The translations under genes were made by a program, and so were the position numbers. From Cylindrodendrum hubeiense (lineage: Eukaryota; Ascomycota; Sordariomycetes; Hypocreales; Nectriaceae): DNA of 12,754 bases. Numbering within the stretch: the first letter of the stretch is position 1; every line of letters begins with the position of its first letter. Shown in pieces: positions 1-9,215 of this stretch. The DNA lies in contig JAANBB010000732.1 of assembly GCA_014621425.1 (NCBI GenBank), positions 1 to 12,754 of the forward strand. Reading direction: 5' to 3'. The notes beneath the pieces were generated by a model. The model saw only the letters and a program-made list of their open reading frames with translations, was not told where the DNA came from and searched no databases.

Positions 1-316
1 CAACGCGGCGGCAGAGGCGCTGGCCACTGACACAACAGCGGGGCCCTCTCAGTGGAGGGGGGGCCGAGGGGCACCTGAGGGGACACCAGTGCCGGACCCC
101 TCTAAACCCCCCCCTACGGCCTAGGCTGTTTACGGTGGTAGCGACCAGCGCCTGGGCGACCGCGGGCGAGGCGGACGAGGGTCGACGAGGGCCACGGGTG
201 AAAATTCTGTCAGGAGAACCTGGCCAACGCCCCTCACTAAAAGCAGCGCTGGTCGTTGGCCGAGACACGACGGCTGGCTTGCCAGGTACTCGTCGGGCCT
301 GGCTTGGGCGGCCAGC

Positions 317-343
317 TACTTGCAATAGTACTTGCAATAGTAC
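317..343. repeat. 12-bp tandem duplication
   Basis: The unit TACTTGCAATAG occurs twice head to tail (317-328, 329-340) and is followed by a partial third copy (TAC). Both copies are identical, which suggests a recent slippage duplication. It lies in the gene-free region. Confidence 0.85.
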
Positions 344-532
344 CTTCACGGCCCTGCCCAGCTTGGTTCCTGCAGCCCTGGTCCGCCATTTTGCTTTCCG
401 GCGCCCTCTCAGGTAGACGCGAGATGGGGGGCGATACCGCAATGGGGGGCATTTTTGCTTGTTCGTGCAGGGCCTAAGGTACGGCACTGGGCCGCCCCAC
501 GGCAAGACCATCGGTCAAGACAGCGTTCGTCT

Positions 533-563
533 GTCGGTGATGGAGTCGGTGATGGAGTCGGTG
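533..563. repeat. 12-bp tandem repeat, about 2.6 copies
   Basis: The unit GTCGGTGATGGA is present as two identical copies (533-544, 545-556) plus a partial third (GTCGGTG). Looser GTCGG-containing variants continue to about position 595, so this is a small degenerate repeat patch in non-coding DNA. Confidence 0.85.
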
Positions 564-884
564 TCTTCGAAATGTCGGAGTCAATGTCGGTGTCGAGAGG
601 GCTGAGAGAACGGTGAACGGAAACAGTGACTGGCGGCAGCAACTCACTCCACTTGCAATCCATCGAGCCTGTCTCGCTGGCTGACGGTCCGAGGGCCGTG
701 GCCCACCAAGCCCACAGTCCACAGTCCAGTCCACGGGCTATGGAACGAGGGAACCGGGGCCAACCAGGAGTAACTTTTTTTTATCCCAAGTCCATTGATG
801 GAAACAGGGAGGTACTTGCTTTGGCATAAGGGGACAGGGGGAGGCAAACAGCGAGCACCGAGCAGGGGGTACGGGGGATGAGGA

Positions 885-926
885 GCACAGGGACACAGGG
901 CCGCAAGGACACAGGGACACAGGGAC
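885..926. repeat. Short GGGACACA repeat patch
   Basis: The octamer GGGACACA and its variants recur five times within about 42 bp (CACAGGGACACAGGG, a six-base interruption, then GGACACAGGGACACAGGGAC). It is a low-complexity slippage-type repeat with no coding support. Confidence 0.75.
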
Positions 927-3883
927 CTGCAAACGAGACGGCGAGTCACCATAGCCACCGTGGCGACGCGGCGAGGCAGAGGCATTCGATTCGTCGCCAG
1001 GCTAGCCCAGCCTCGCCTCTCCCGGCAGCCCGTCACAGCTGGCTGCCAGCCATACCAGGAAACAATATGAAATCATCATGGGTTGGGCTGGCGGGGAAGC
1101 TCAGGAGCTCCGGTGGGAGCTGGGAGCTCTGCCCTCACCAGCGCAGATCCGGCGTAGTGCCAGCCTACCGGCGCCTGTCAAGAGATCCCGCTTCCAGCGC
1201 ACCGGCGCAGGGCGATGGACTCCGCGCCTTGCATCCCGCGGCCCACCCGAACCAAATCTCCCAAACCGAGAGAGGATGTTGGTGGCCAGCTGGAGCTCGT
1301 GTTGTCCTGCTTCCCCGGCGCCGCCCCATTCCGCTAAACGCGACCATCGCACTGTACGCGATTGCGTGTCGCGGCCGCCTTCGCGCACGGTGCGATCCAC
1401 ACCGCGACACGGCTTGCTGCTTGGACAATTTCTGGGACAAGTAATCTCTCTTGTGGTCGGGACTTAATTTCATCGAATTCCCTTTTATATCTTTGGTGTG
1501 CCAGGAGGACGTGCAACCATTCATCTGCCGTGGCCGCCGGAGTCTGATTCCTATGGCAGAGTCCGTGGCATCCATGTCTCCGTTCTGGAACAGCGACTCC
1601 GTCAAGCCAAAGCAATGACGGGCAAGAGTCATGTCCGACCGAAGATGAAGGACTGACTATTCATTTCCCTCCCCTGCGGCAGAGGACAGTTGTCCACAAG
1701 GGGACACCGATAGCTGCTATGCATGCACAGTGCATATATGCAGCCTCAGCGACAGCGACCTGGGGAGTGCGTTCGTCTCCTCCATGCATCAACCTGCTCC
1801 ATCGCAGCCGAGATGGAATGGGCGATTCGCATGTGCTCCAAGGCAAGCCAGGCTGGTAGCTGGTCGGTCCTCATGCATAAGGGCCCGCTCGGAAGAAGTG
1901 GACTCCTGAGTCACCAGTGCCCGGGGCCGTGATCCATCTGTGGTCGCAAGCCAAATGTTTGCTGAAATTTGGGGCCTCGAGATCGACAGGAGGGTCTAGT
2001 GGCAGTACATTCCAAGAGACACGAGAGGAACAATCTCCTCGGTCACTTATCGGTGCCAATAATCCGGAATACACGAAATGAGGACAGAGATGGGAGGCGG
2101 GATGAGGATTGTAGGATCCACGCCCGTATCCACAACACCGGAAAATAAGAAAATAGCACAAAGGAGCATTCAAGCGACACCGACCAGTGCCATCAGTCAT
2201 CGACAGGGAGTTTCCAGGGAGGGAGCATTGTGAATTTAGGATGCGAGCTAGAAGGGTTCATCTGTCGTGGAAAGAATGGGAACCCACCAACTGAAGCCCC
2301 TCCGCCTCGTCCGGATCTGCAACCTATTTGCCCATTGCCCTGTAGGTACCCCGCAACGGTCGGACGGCACTGGCGCCCGAACGGATCCATCAGCCAAACC
2401 CACCGGGGGAGATGGAGGGGACGGGAAGAGAGAGGGGCCAGGAGGGGACGAGGCTGTCCAGACAAAAGGCCGAGGGCCGAGCTCGTGGGGAACCGCAGGA
2501 AGCCACCGGATCGGATTGCGCGCATTAACTAAATTGTCCGCCTTGACGCTGTTTTTTGCTGGGCCGATTTGACTACGTCTGCGAGGCATACCAGGCGAAG
2601 GGGTATCTCAAACCTCCAAAAGCAGAGAACATGCCCAGAAGGGTCGGTGTGTGCTTTGTATCCGGTAGCGTGTAACTAAGCTCGCGTCGCTGTCTTAGGA
2701 GATCCACGCCGGCGGGCTAGTCCATCGCGATGGTATGGCGGGCGGGTCCGCGGCACAGTCCCGGAGTGAGGAGCCACGGTTTGGGACGGGCTCCACGTGG
2801 TGTCAAGACGATGGGTGGTGGAGTGCATGAGTGCGTGCGTGCCTCTCCAAAGCACTCAATCCGCCTGCTATCTCCTCCATCCGTACTTCGTAAAGTTCCT
2901 CGATGCCTGGCTGCTTGTTGACTCTCTTCTCGCACCGCCCCCTCGCCCTTGACGCCGTGTCTGTCGCTGTCACCCTCCCGCCCTTGGACGAGATGGGAGA
3001 AGGCAGTGGGACCAAATGAGAAATTTGAGTTGACACATGCCGGCCAGACTACTTCCCCAGCCGGCTGTCCGCTGGCATGTTCCCCGTCCCTCCGATCCGA
3101 TGACGGTGCCCCAACTGGATCGCAAAACTCCCTAGCCAGCGACAAAGGCTTGGCCACCAACCAAGCCAAGCACGAAGTGGGCAGATGTGTCGTCAAGTGG
3201 CAGCTGAAGCTGGGGGAGGGGAACCCGTGGAAGTGGTAGTGTGGGAGGTGGTGGGAGACCAGAATGGGGGGGGCTGCAGCGAGTCGGACACTGTGTCGTG
3301 GCACCGTCCGGGGTTGGCCGGCCCAAATCTGCGTCGGATCAGGAAAGAGGGGCCCTCGCTGAGCTTCCACCTGAGGCAGACACAAGCAACGAGACATGGC
3401 CTGGTCCGAGTCGTCCGTCGCCTTGTGTGCACTAACTAACCCCTATGAGCCAGCCCCTCTTTTCCAGCGGTGTGGTAGACGCATGATTAGAGGGATAAGG
3501 TACCAACGCGGTAGCGGAGCGATAGCACCTGGGCCAGCGGGACAAGCACCTGCGAACCAGGGTACCCTTACGTGAAATTACGTGCTCTCTCCTTGGGACG
3601 TGCTCCTGTCTCTGAGGATGTTGCGCGCGTCGCCTTGCTGGCTCAGGCTCCCGGCCCAAACGGCCCTCCCGTTGGCTGACCTTGTGAGCGCGTGCTTACT
3701 CATCGCGCGTGCAGAGCAAATCAGGAGCGGACGGGCGTGCGTTTGCGCGGACGGCTGGCCAAGTGTGAGAGATCCGTCCATGGATCGATCCATCGCGGGT
3801 GATTGATGCACCACCCAGCAGCTGGAAACTGCCCGTGGACGCACGCATGCACTTTAATTGAGCGCATTCGCTCACCCGCGCAG

Positions 3884-3910
3884 GCACGTACGTACGCACG
3901 CACACACACA
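3884..3910. repeat. Alternating purine-pyrimidine tract (ACGT/CA)
   Basis: This is a strictly alternating purine-pyrimidine run of 27 bp, made of CACGTACGTACGCACG followed by a short CA dinucleotide repeat. It belongs to the sequence class known to adopt Z-DNA under negative supercoiling. It lies about 1.36 kb upstream of the Ras GEF start codon. Any regulatory role is inference. Confidence 0.7.
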
Positions 3911-3989
3911 AACAAGCAACGCACCGCACGTCCCACGGCCCTCTCAAACCCGATGTCCTCCAGGAGAAGATGGTGAATGTGAGGGACCC

Positions 3990-4073
3990 TTGGAGGGGCC
4001 GTTTGGAGGGGCCCGGAAGAGCTCAGTGGGCGGGCATGTCGCAGCAGGGTCCCCCCTAGGCTTGTGTGCCCCT
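3990..4073. promoter_or_regulatory. Cluster of CCCCT/AGGGG (STRE-like) motifs with an 11-bp direct repeat
   Basis: Two copies of TTGGAGGGGCC (3990-4000 and 4003-4013, period 13) each contain AGGGG. Two CCCCT motifs on the + strand follow at 4053-4057 and 4069-4073. CCCCT/AGGGG is the core of the stress response element bound by Msn2/Msn4-type zinc-finger factors in yeast. Four cores within about 80 bp is visible in the sequence. However, the motif is short and this DNA is GC-rich, so function is a guess. The nearest recognised gene is the Ras GEF, about 1.2 kb downstream. Confidence 0.3.
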
Positions 4074-4087
4074 CCTGACCTCGTAGG

Positions 4088-4099
4088 TACCCTAGGGTA
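4088..4099. repeat. 12-bp perfect palindrome
   Basis: TACCCTAGGGTA is a perfect inverted repeat without a spacer, just downstream of the CCCCT/AGGGG cluster. It overlaps a GTAGGTACC word (4083-4091) that recurs elsewhere in the window. It could bind a dimeric factor or be chance. Confidence 0.5.
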
Positions 4100-4318
4100 G
4101 CCTGCAGGGATCGAGGCCGCCCTGGCTGAGCGGGATTGTTCTATTACTTTGAGTGCCTGTCGTCAGTGAATCTCGACGTAAACCCGTAATAATGGCAACA
4201 ATATTGCCAGCCTGGTGGCCAAGGTAGTATGGGACTGGCACCTCCCCTAGGCAAGGCAAGTGCCATCAGAGCTCGGCAAAAACTTGTTGATGGTTAGCTG
4301 TCAGCGTTATTGTCAGGG

Positions 4319-4347
4319 GCCCTGAGAATAGCCCTGAGAGCAGCCCT
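4319..4347. repeat. 12-bp imperfect tandem repeat, about 2.4 copies
   Basis: GCCCTGAGAATA (4319-4330) is followed directly by GCCCTGAGAGCA (4331-4342) and then by a partial copy beginning GCCCTG. It lies in non-coding DNA upstream of the Ras GEF. Confidence 0.75.
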
Positions 4348-5098
4348 GTTGGTTCCGGTTGGTGTCGCGGTTGGCCTTCCAATCGAATCAGGCCCATGTC
4401 AGTTGTTGGCCAGGTTCAGTACTTTCTGCGGATTCCGCTGTATCCCAGCGGAGTGTTGAGTGTCGGTGATGCTGCTCAACAGTGAGCGGTGGCCGTCCCC
4501 ATCCCATCAACGGGGGTCCCGCCCGCGGATGTCAGAGTCGGTGTCAGTGCGGATGCGGATGCGGACATGCTGAGTGCGAGTCAACCCCTCCTCACCCTGC
4601 GGCCTCTCTGGCACCCGTCTGCCTCCCTTTGTTATCACCCACCGGCATCTGAGCACTCGTCCACTGCCCGCGACAACAGCGCGCTCCCGTTCTCTGCCAG
4701 CGGATGCCGAGTGTTGAAGATTGAGAATCGAGCCCATGCCTCACTGCTGGGTCCTGACCCCTCCCGGCCTCTCGCCAAAACGGTAGCATTCGTTCCATTT
4801 CCATTAGCCCCCCAAGTCCAGGGTGTTTGGCTTGGGTGCCATTCGACCTCGGCCGCCTGGCCTGACTGGGACGTCTCAGCCAACCCGCCGTCGCCGCCGT
4901 CCACTGCTCCTCCACAGCCCCTCGCCAACCACTCGCGTTGTGGCTGGCCTGTCGCAGCCGTCGCCCCTCCCCCTGGAATCTCTCTTCTCTGCGTTCTGCT
5001 GCCGCTGCGAGCGAGCGAGCCCTGTGACTGCCAATCTGTGCGAGCCTTTATCCGTGTGTGACCGTGAACCCCCCCGACTCGCGACGCTTGGTAGTGAC

Positions 5099-5203
5099 AT
5101 GCTGCCGTTGCTGCTGCTGCACAATCGCTACTGCTGCAAGTCGTCATTGTCAGGTCGGCAATACAATCCCCAAGACTGGTCCACGCACACGTGCTGGTTT
5201 TGA
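5099..5203 (+). other. Candidate 34-codon upstream ORF
   Basis: An ATG at 5099 opens a frame of 34 codons plus a stop (TGA 5201-5203) ending 66 nt before the Ras GEF start. Its N-terminus is Leu-rich (M-L-P followed by four Leu), encoded by a CTG/TTG-rich stretch. The context is moderate, with G at -3. It would act as a uORF only if the transcript begins upstream of it, which the sequence alone cannot show. Confidence 0.25.
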
Positions 5204-5239
5204 CTTCGGCATTCTGGACACGGCTGCACGCATCCGACC

Positions 5240-5248
5240 ATGTCCTAA
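5240..5248 (+). other. Two-codon upstream ORF (ATG TCC TAA)
   Basis: This minimal uORF encodes Met-Ser and ends 21 nt before the Ras GEF ATG. A at -3 (GACC before the ATG) gives it a reasonable initiation context. It lies so close to the main start that it is very likely inside the leader. Minimal uORFs are known to tune downstream initiation, but whether this one is used is inference. Confidence 0.45.
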
Positions 5249-5269
5249 GTCGAGCGTGGTCGCCGCAAC

Positions 5270-8200
5270 ATGCTTAGGATACAGACCGCCGCCGTGCCGC
5301 CAAGTATCCACTCTTCGCGCACCACCCACGACCCCTCCGCCGCCGACCACCCGTCCGCGCGCATCACGCCTGCCTCACTTCAAGCCTCCGACCCCCATCC
5401 CTCTTCATCTAGGGTCGAACCCGCCTGGGGCTTCATGAACGGCATTGTAGGTACCGCGCCTCCGGGCGCCATGTACGTCCGCGCCCTCTACGACTACGAG
5501 GCCGACGACCGCACTAGTCTCAGCTTCCACGAGGGCGATGTGATCCAGGTTATCACCCAGCTCGAGAGTGGCTGGTGGGATGGTGTCATCAACGGCGTAC
5601 GCGGATGGTTTCCCAGTAACTACTGCCAGGCCATCACCAGTCCCGACGACCTGCCCGACCCGGGCCAGAACGGCCTCGTCGCCCAGGTCGACGACGACCC
5701 TGAGGACCCCGAGATTTACGACGATAATTATGACCAGGACGACGACTCCGAGGCTGATGGGCCCACCGCCTTGCCTATCGAGGGCACCGACGGCACCGAC
5801 AAGTCGCGAGCCGACTTTTGGATTCCCCAGGCCACCCCCGATGGCCGCCTCTTCTACTACAACATGATGACGGGCGATCATAGCATGGAGCTACCCCTCG
5901 AGTCCCCCATCTCTGCAAATGAGACTGGCCCACGGGACCGCATGAACGTCAACATACCCGATAAGACCAGGCCGCCGCCAGAGATGATGGCACGCGGCTT
6001 GACCCAGGACGAGGATGACGAATCTCTAACATCTGCTTCCGAGGCAGAGGGGGATTCCTCAAGGCTGGCCACCCGCCGCTCAAAGGTATCACAAACATCT
6101 GCTCCGCCACTCCTCCCCATGTTGCTTGACCTGGTTGCTGATCATGCCTGTTCCAGCCCCGAAACCGCACTTCTTTCAGTGGTGCCTTATCCCCGTCGAC
6201 ATCGATGGATTCTATCAATGGCGCCTCTCCAATCGGCCGCATAAGGAACGATGTATCGCCCAATGGAAATCATCTTGCCGCCGGCCAGGTGCCAAACATT
6301 GCTTCAGCTACCTCCTTCACGAGTACCACCTACAACCTCCCGACCACAGCTACTGTCCCGCGAAGCTTCTTTGACGATGGATCTACCCCGTCTCTTAACT
6401 GGAGCTTGCTGGTCTCCAATATGAAGCGTGCTATTGATCGATACCGCGAGGCGATAACAAACAATAGCCGCTCCGAATATGTCGCAAGGGCTGAAGATAT
6501 CTCTGATCATCTCCGACTACTACTTGCCGCTGGCTCTGGCACCACAGACAATCATTCAGGCCAGCCATCCATCATCTCAACCAACAAGGCTCTATATCCT
6601 CACTTTCGGGATATGATGTCCAAGTTTTCGAAGCTGGTCATTTCGTCTCATATTGCTGCAGCGGATTGGCCCAACGCGGAGTCAATACAGAAATGCTTGC
6701 AGGAGGCCGATGGAGTTCTCATGGGTGTGTTCAGTTATGTCGAAGTTGCCCGACAGCAACGCGGTGAAGAGATTCCCCGCCTCTTCCCCGGATTTGTCAT
6801 TGGCAGCACCACTGGCGGAAGCTGGCAGAACAACGGGTTGGGTCCCCGTGATCCAATCACGGCCAACTTCCTCGAAGACGAGGAGGGCGTTGTAGAGCCT
6901 ACTGCTATCCTCGACAACAGATTACTAGAACGGCTGGACGAACAGAAGCGCATTCTCGTGTCAAGCATCCGAGAACTCGACAAGAATCTCATAACACCAG
7001 ACAAGATTGTCACGCCATATCGGCACGAAGTGATTGGAAACAATGTTTGTTTTGCTGGAGGAAAGGTGCTGGAGACTTTCAAGCCGTGGATTGCCATGAT
7101 CGAATCTATCGACCTATCATCCCTCGGCAACAGCTTCCAAACCCCACAACTTGCGGACTTTGGCACAAACAAGCAGAGCCTTTACGACAACGTATCTGAC
7201 CTGCTGTTAGGCTGCCAGGCCGTTGCCGGTCCCTTGGGCGACGAATGGGCGGAAGTTCGGGGGGAAGCTTTGGAGAACCGCCTTGACTATGTTCGCCAGT
7301 GTGCGCGAGCGCTCGAGACTAATTCTTCCCAGATCAACTTCTCGTTACAACTCCTCTCGGAACAGGTCCAAATTAACCTACAGCAGCATCAAATCGAACA
7401 ACGACCCCGCGATGATCAATTCATCAGAGCTCCGCTGCAACGGGGAGAGACGATGCCTTTCGACAGACCACATCAACGGACTGAATCAAGGACGAATCCG
7501 ACACCAGTGAGACCTCCGTTGATTACAACGCAATCGTTCAGCGAGGGAGACCCGCCACCGGGCAATTTCCGAAAAGGCGACATGTCCAAAGTTAAGAAGA
7601 TCTTTGGTGAGGATCCCTCACCGCAGGCTGGCCTCCCAGCTGTTGAGGATACGCCCGAATTCCTGCGCCTCGACTTTGAGAGTGATGTGGCCTGGGATGC
7701 CAAGACGACCCAGCCCACCGTTAGGGGAGGCTCTCTTCTTGCTTTGGTGGAACAGCTCACCCGTCACGATAAGCTCGACTCAAATTTCAACAATACTTTC
7801 CTCCTGACATACCGCTCCTTCACCTCGGCCCGTGAGCTCTTTGAGCTCCTCGTCAAACGATTTGGAATCCAGCCCCCTGAAGGCCTCACCCAGTCAGACT
7901 TTGACGCCTGGAGAGACCGAAAGCAGAAGCTCATCCGTTTCCGAGTGGTTAATATTCTCAAGAATTGGTTCGATAATTTCTGGATGGAGGAGTACAGCGA
8001 AGAGTCGAAGCAGCTTATCCGCGATGTGTACACATTTGCCCGAGACACTGTTAAATCTACCGAGACCCCTGGATCTGCACCTCTAATGGCCGTCCTGGAC
8101 CAAAGACTGAGCGGAAAGGAGGCAGGCGCTCGACGAATGATCCAGACAGTCAACCAGAATACCCCGACGCCCATCATGCCCAAAAACATGAAGAAGCTCA

Positions 8201-9215
8201 AGTTCCTGGACATTGATGTGACCGAATTCGCCCGACAACTCACCATCATCGAGTCTCGACTCTACGGCAAGATCAAGGCTACAGAATGCTTGAACAAGAC
8301 GTGGCAGAAGAAGATTGCGGAGGGGGATCCCGACCTTGCCCCCAACGTCAAGGCACTCATCCTCCATTCAAACCAGATGACTAATTGGGTTGCGGAAATG
8401 ATCCTTGCCCAAATGGATGTGAAGAAACGTGTGGTTGTAATCAAACATTTCGTTTCCGTTGCTGATGTAAGTTGGCAAAGACGGTACATACGCTATGAGG
8501 ACCAGTTGCTAACGTAAAACAGAGATGTCGCGCCCTCAACAACTTCTCAACACTAACCTCCATCATCTCGGCGCTGGGCACCGCGCCGATTGCCCGACTC
8601 AAGCGAACGTGGGACCAAGTGCCCCAGCGCACACAAACCGTGTTAGAGTCGATGCGGAGGGTAATGGCCAGCACCAAAAACTTTGGCGAATATCGAGAAG
8701 CCCTCCATGCTGCCAACCCGCCATGTATCCCCTTCTTTGGTATGAAACTACAGTCTCTTGCGTCATAATCCATGTTGCTAACTACAACGCAAGGTGTCTA
8801 CCTCACCGACCTGACCTTTATTGAGGATGGAATTCCCTCCATCATTAAGAAGACCAACCTTATCAACTTTGCCAAGCGGGCCAAGACGGCCGAGGTAATC
8901 CGTGACATCCAGCAGTATCAGAACGTGGGATACTCTTTACAACCCGTTTCTGAGTTGCAAGACTACATATTGAGTAACATGCAAGCTGCCGGCGATGTGC
9001 ACGAGATGTACGACAAGAGCTTGCAAATTGAACCTCGTGAACGAGAGGACGAGAAGATTGTGAGGTATGTAGGGTCACGAGGCATCACCTCATCATACGG
9101 GGGCTCACTCTCCTGGGTTTGAGACCCCGTCTTCGTCAAAGAAAAACGGAAAAGGAAACATGCTTACTCGTCATTTTCAACACGCAGGGTCTTGGCCGAA
9201 TCGGGCTTCCTATAA
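5270..9215 (+). CDS. cdc25: Cdc25-type Ras guanine nucleotide exchange factor (five exons)
   Basis: This protein activates Ras by promoting GDP/GTP exchange, at the plasma membrane or endomembranes, upstream of cAMP/PKA and MAP-kinase signalling (family knowledge). The exons I infer are 5270-6085, 6157-8466, 8523-8739, 8794-9064 and 9188-9215, giving 1,213 residues. The domains in order are: SH3 at about 68-122 (ALYDY, tandem WW, GWFPSNY); an acidic linker at 141-163; a degenerate WW-like module at about 183-212 (W184, YYN, ELP; the second Trp is replaced); a conserved helical region at about 352-485; a SKVKKIFGED segment near 750; RasGEF-N at about 793-905 (from TVRGGSLLALVEQL); and the RasGEF catalytic domain at about 955-1190 (FVSVAD-RCRALNNFSTLTS, INFAKRAK near 1138). 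It ends in VLAESGFL. The start was chosen for its CAACATG context, typical of fungal initiation sites; ATGs at 5434 and 5471 are alternatives that would also keep the SH3. Yeast Cdc25 is longer (1,589 aa), and the order of domains matches. The gene looks intact. The domain call is firm; the exact start and last exon are slightly less so. Confidence 0.93.
6086..6156 (+). other. Ras GEF intron 1 (71 nt)
   Basis: Donor GTATCA, acceptor TTCCAG, phase 0. Splicing joins RRSK to PRNRTSFSG and restores the frame that stays open to the RasGEF domains. Without splicing the frame ends at 6244. An alternative acceptor at 6178-6179 gives the wrong frame. Confidence 0.85.
8467..8522 (+). other. Ras GEF intron 2 (56 nt)
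   Basis: Donor GTAAGT, branch-like GCTAAC at 8508-8513, acceptor ACAG, phase 0. Splicing joins FVSVAD to RCRALNNF and so rebuilds a core motif of the RasGEF catalytic domain. Retention would stop at 8515-8517. Confidence 0.93.
8740..8793 (+). other. Ras GEF intron 3 (54 nt)
   Basis: Donor GTATGA, branch-like GCTAAC at 8777-8782, acceptor GCAAG. It splits a Gly codon and joins PCIPFFG to VYLTDLTF, as expected in RasGEF domains. The length is a multiple of three, but retention meets an in-frame TAA. Confidence 0.93.
9065..9187 (+). other. Ras GEF intron 4 (123 nt)
   Basis: Donor GTATGT, acceptor CGCAG. It splits an Arg codon and joins DEKIVR to VLAESGFL followed by TAA at 9213-9215. This gives a 28-nt terminal coding exon. 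The resulting C-terminus fits the family ending. Confidence 0.85.

Larger units (their letters stand above)
1..3960. other. Long gene-free GC-rich region
   Basis: No protein gene can be supported here on either strand. The open frames present are a by-product of high GC. They overlap each other on both strands, their translations are low-complexity (rich in Pro, Arg, Ser, Ala), many begin at GTG or other non-ATG codons, and none shows a recognisable domain or a coherent intron pattern. The first 120 bases are open in two frames and could be the edge of a gene lying to the left, but there is no homology to support that. Short tandem duplications are listed separately. I saw no tRNA (no credible A-box/B-box pair), no rRNA and no transposon terminal repeats. 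An unannotated non-coding transcript, or a long promoter of a flanking gene, remains possible. Confidence 0.6.
4100..5269 (+). promoter_or_regulatory. Upstream region and probable 5' leader of the Ras GEF gene
   Basis: This stretch precedes the Ras GEF start codon and should hold its core promoter and 5' leader. I cannot place a transcription start or a convincing TATA box. The part from about 4880 to 5060 is C-rich on the + strand with many CCGTCG/CTCC runs, which resembles the pyrimidine-rich promoters and leaders common in filamentous fungi. A long open frame from 4489 to 5061 begins at GTG and encodes a low-complexity Pro/Ser/Ala-rich product, so I read it as non-coding. Short repeats occur at 4319-4347 and at 4549-4566 (three copies of GCGGA(T/C)). 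A leader intron cannot be excluded. Confidence 0.5.

Noticed and set aside
774..782. Run of T residues as a Pol III terminator
   Set aside because: No credible A-box or B-box pair lies upstream, and no tRNA-like or 5S-like fold was visible.
878..1444. 188-codon open frame on the plus strand
   Set aside because: It begins inside a GGGACACA repeat patch, has Arg/Ala/Pro-biased composition and no domain, and competes with other open frames on both strands.
2717..3397. 226-codon open frame on the minus strand
   Set aside because: The product is a low-complexity mix rich in Pro, Arg and His with no recognisable domain. The other strand is also open over much of it, as expected from high GC.
4088..4099. 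CCCTAGGG as an internal telomere-type repeat
   Set aside because: Only a single palindromic occurrence is present, with no TTAGGG array nearby.
4489..5061. 190-codon open frame just upstream of the Ras GEF
   Set aside because: It starts at GTG, its product is low-complexity Pro/Ser/Ala-rich sequence without a domain, and overlapping frames on both strands are equally open. It lies where the promoter and leader of the Ras GEF are expected.
5240..5248. ATG at 5240 as the Ras GEF start
   Set aside because: Its frame stops after one further codon (TCC TAA). The next ATG at 5270 opens the SH3-containing frame.
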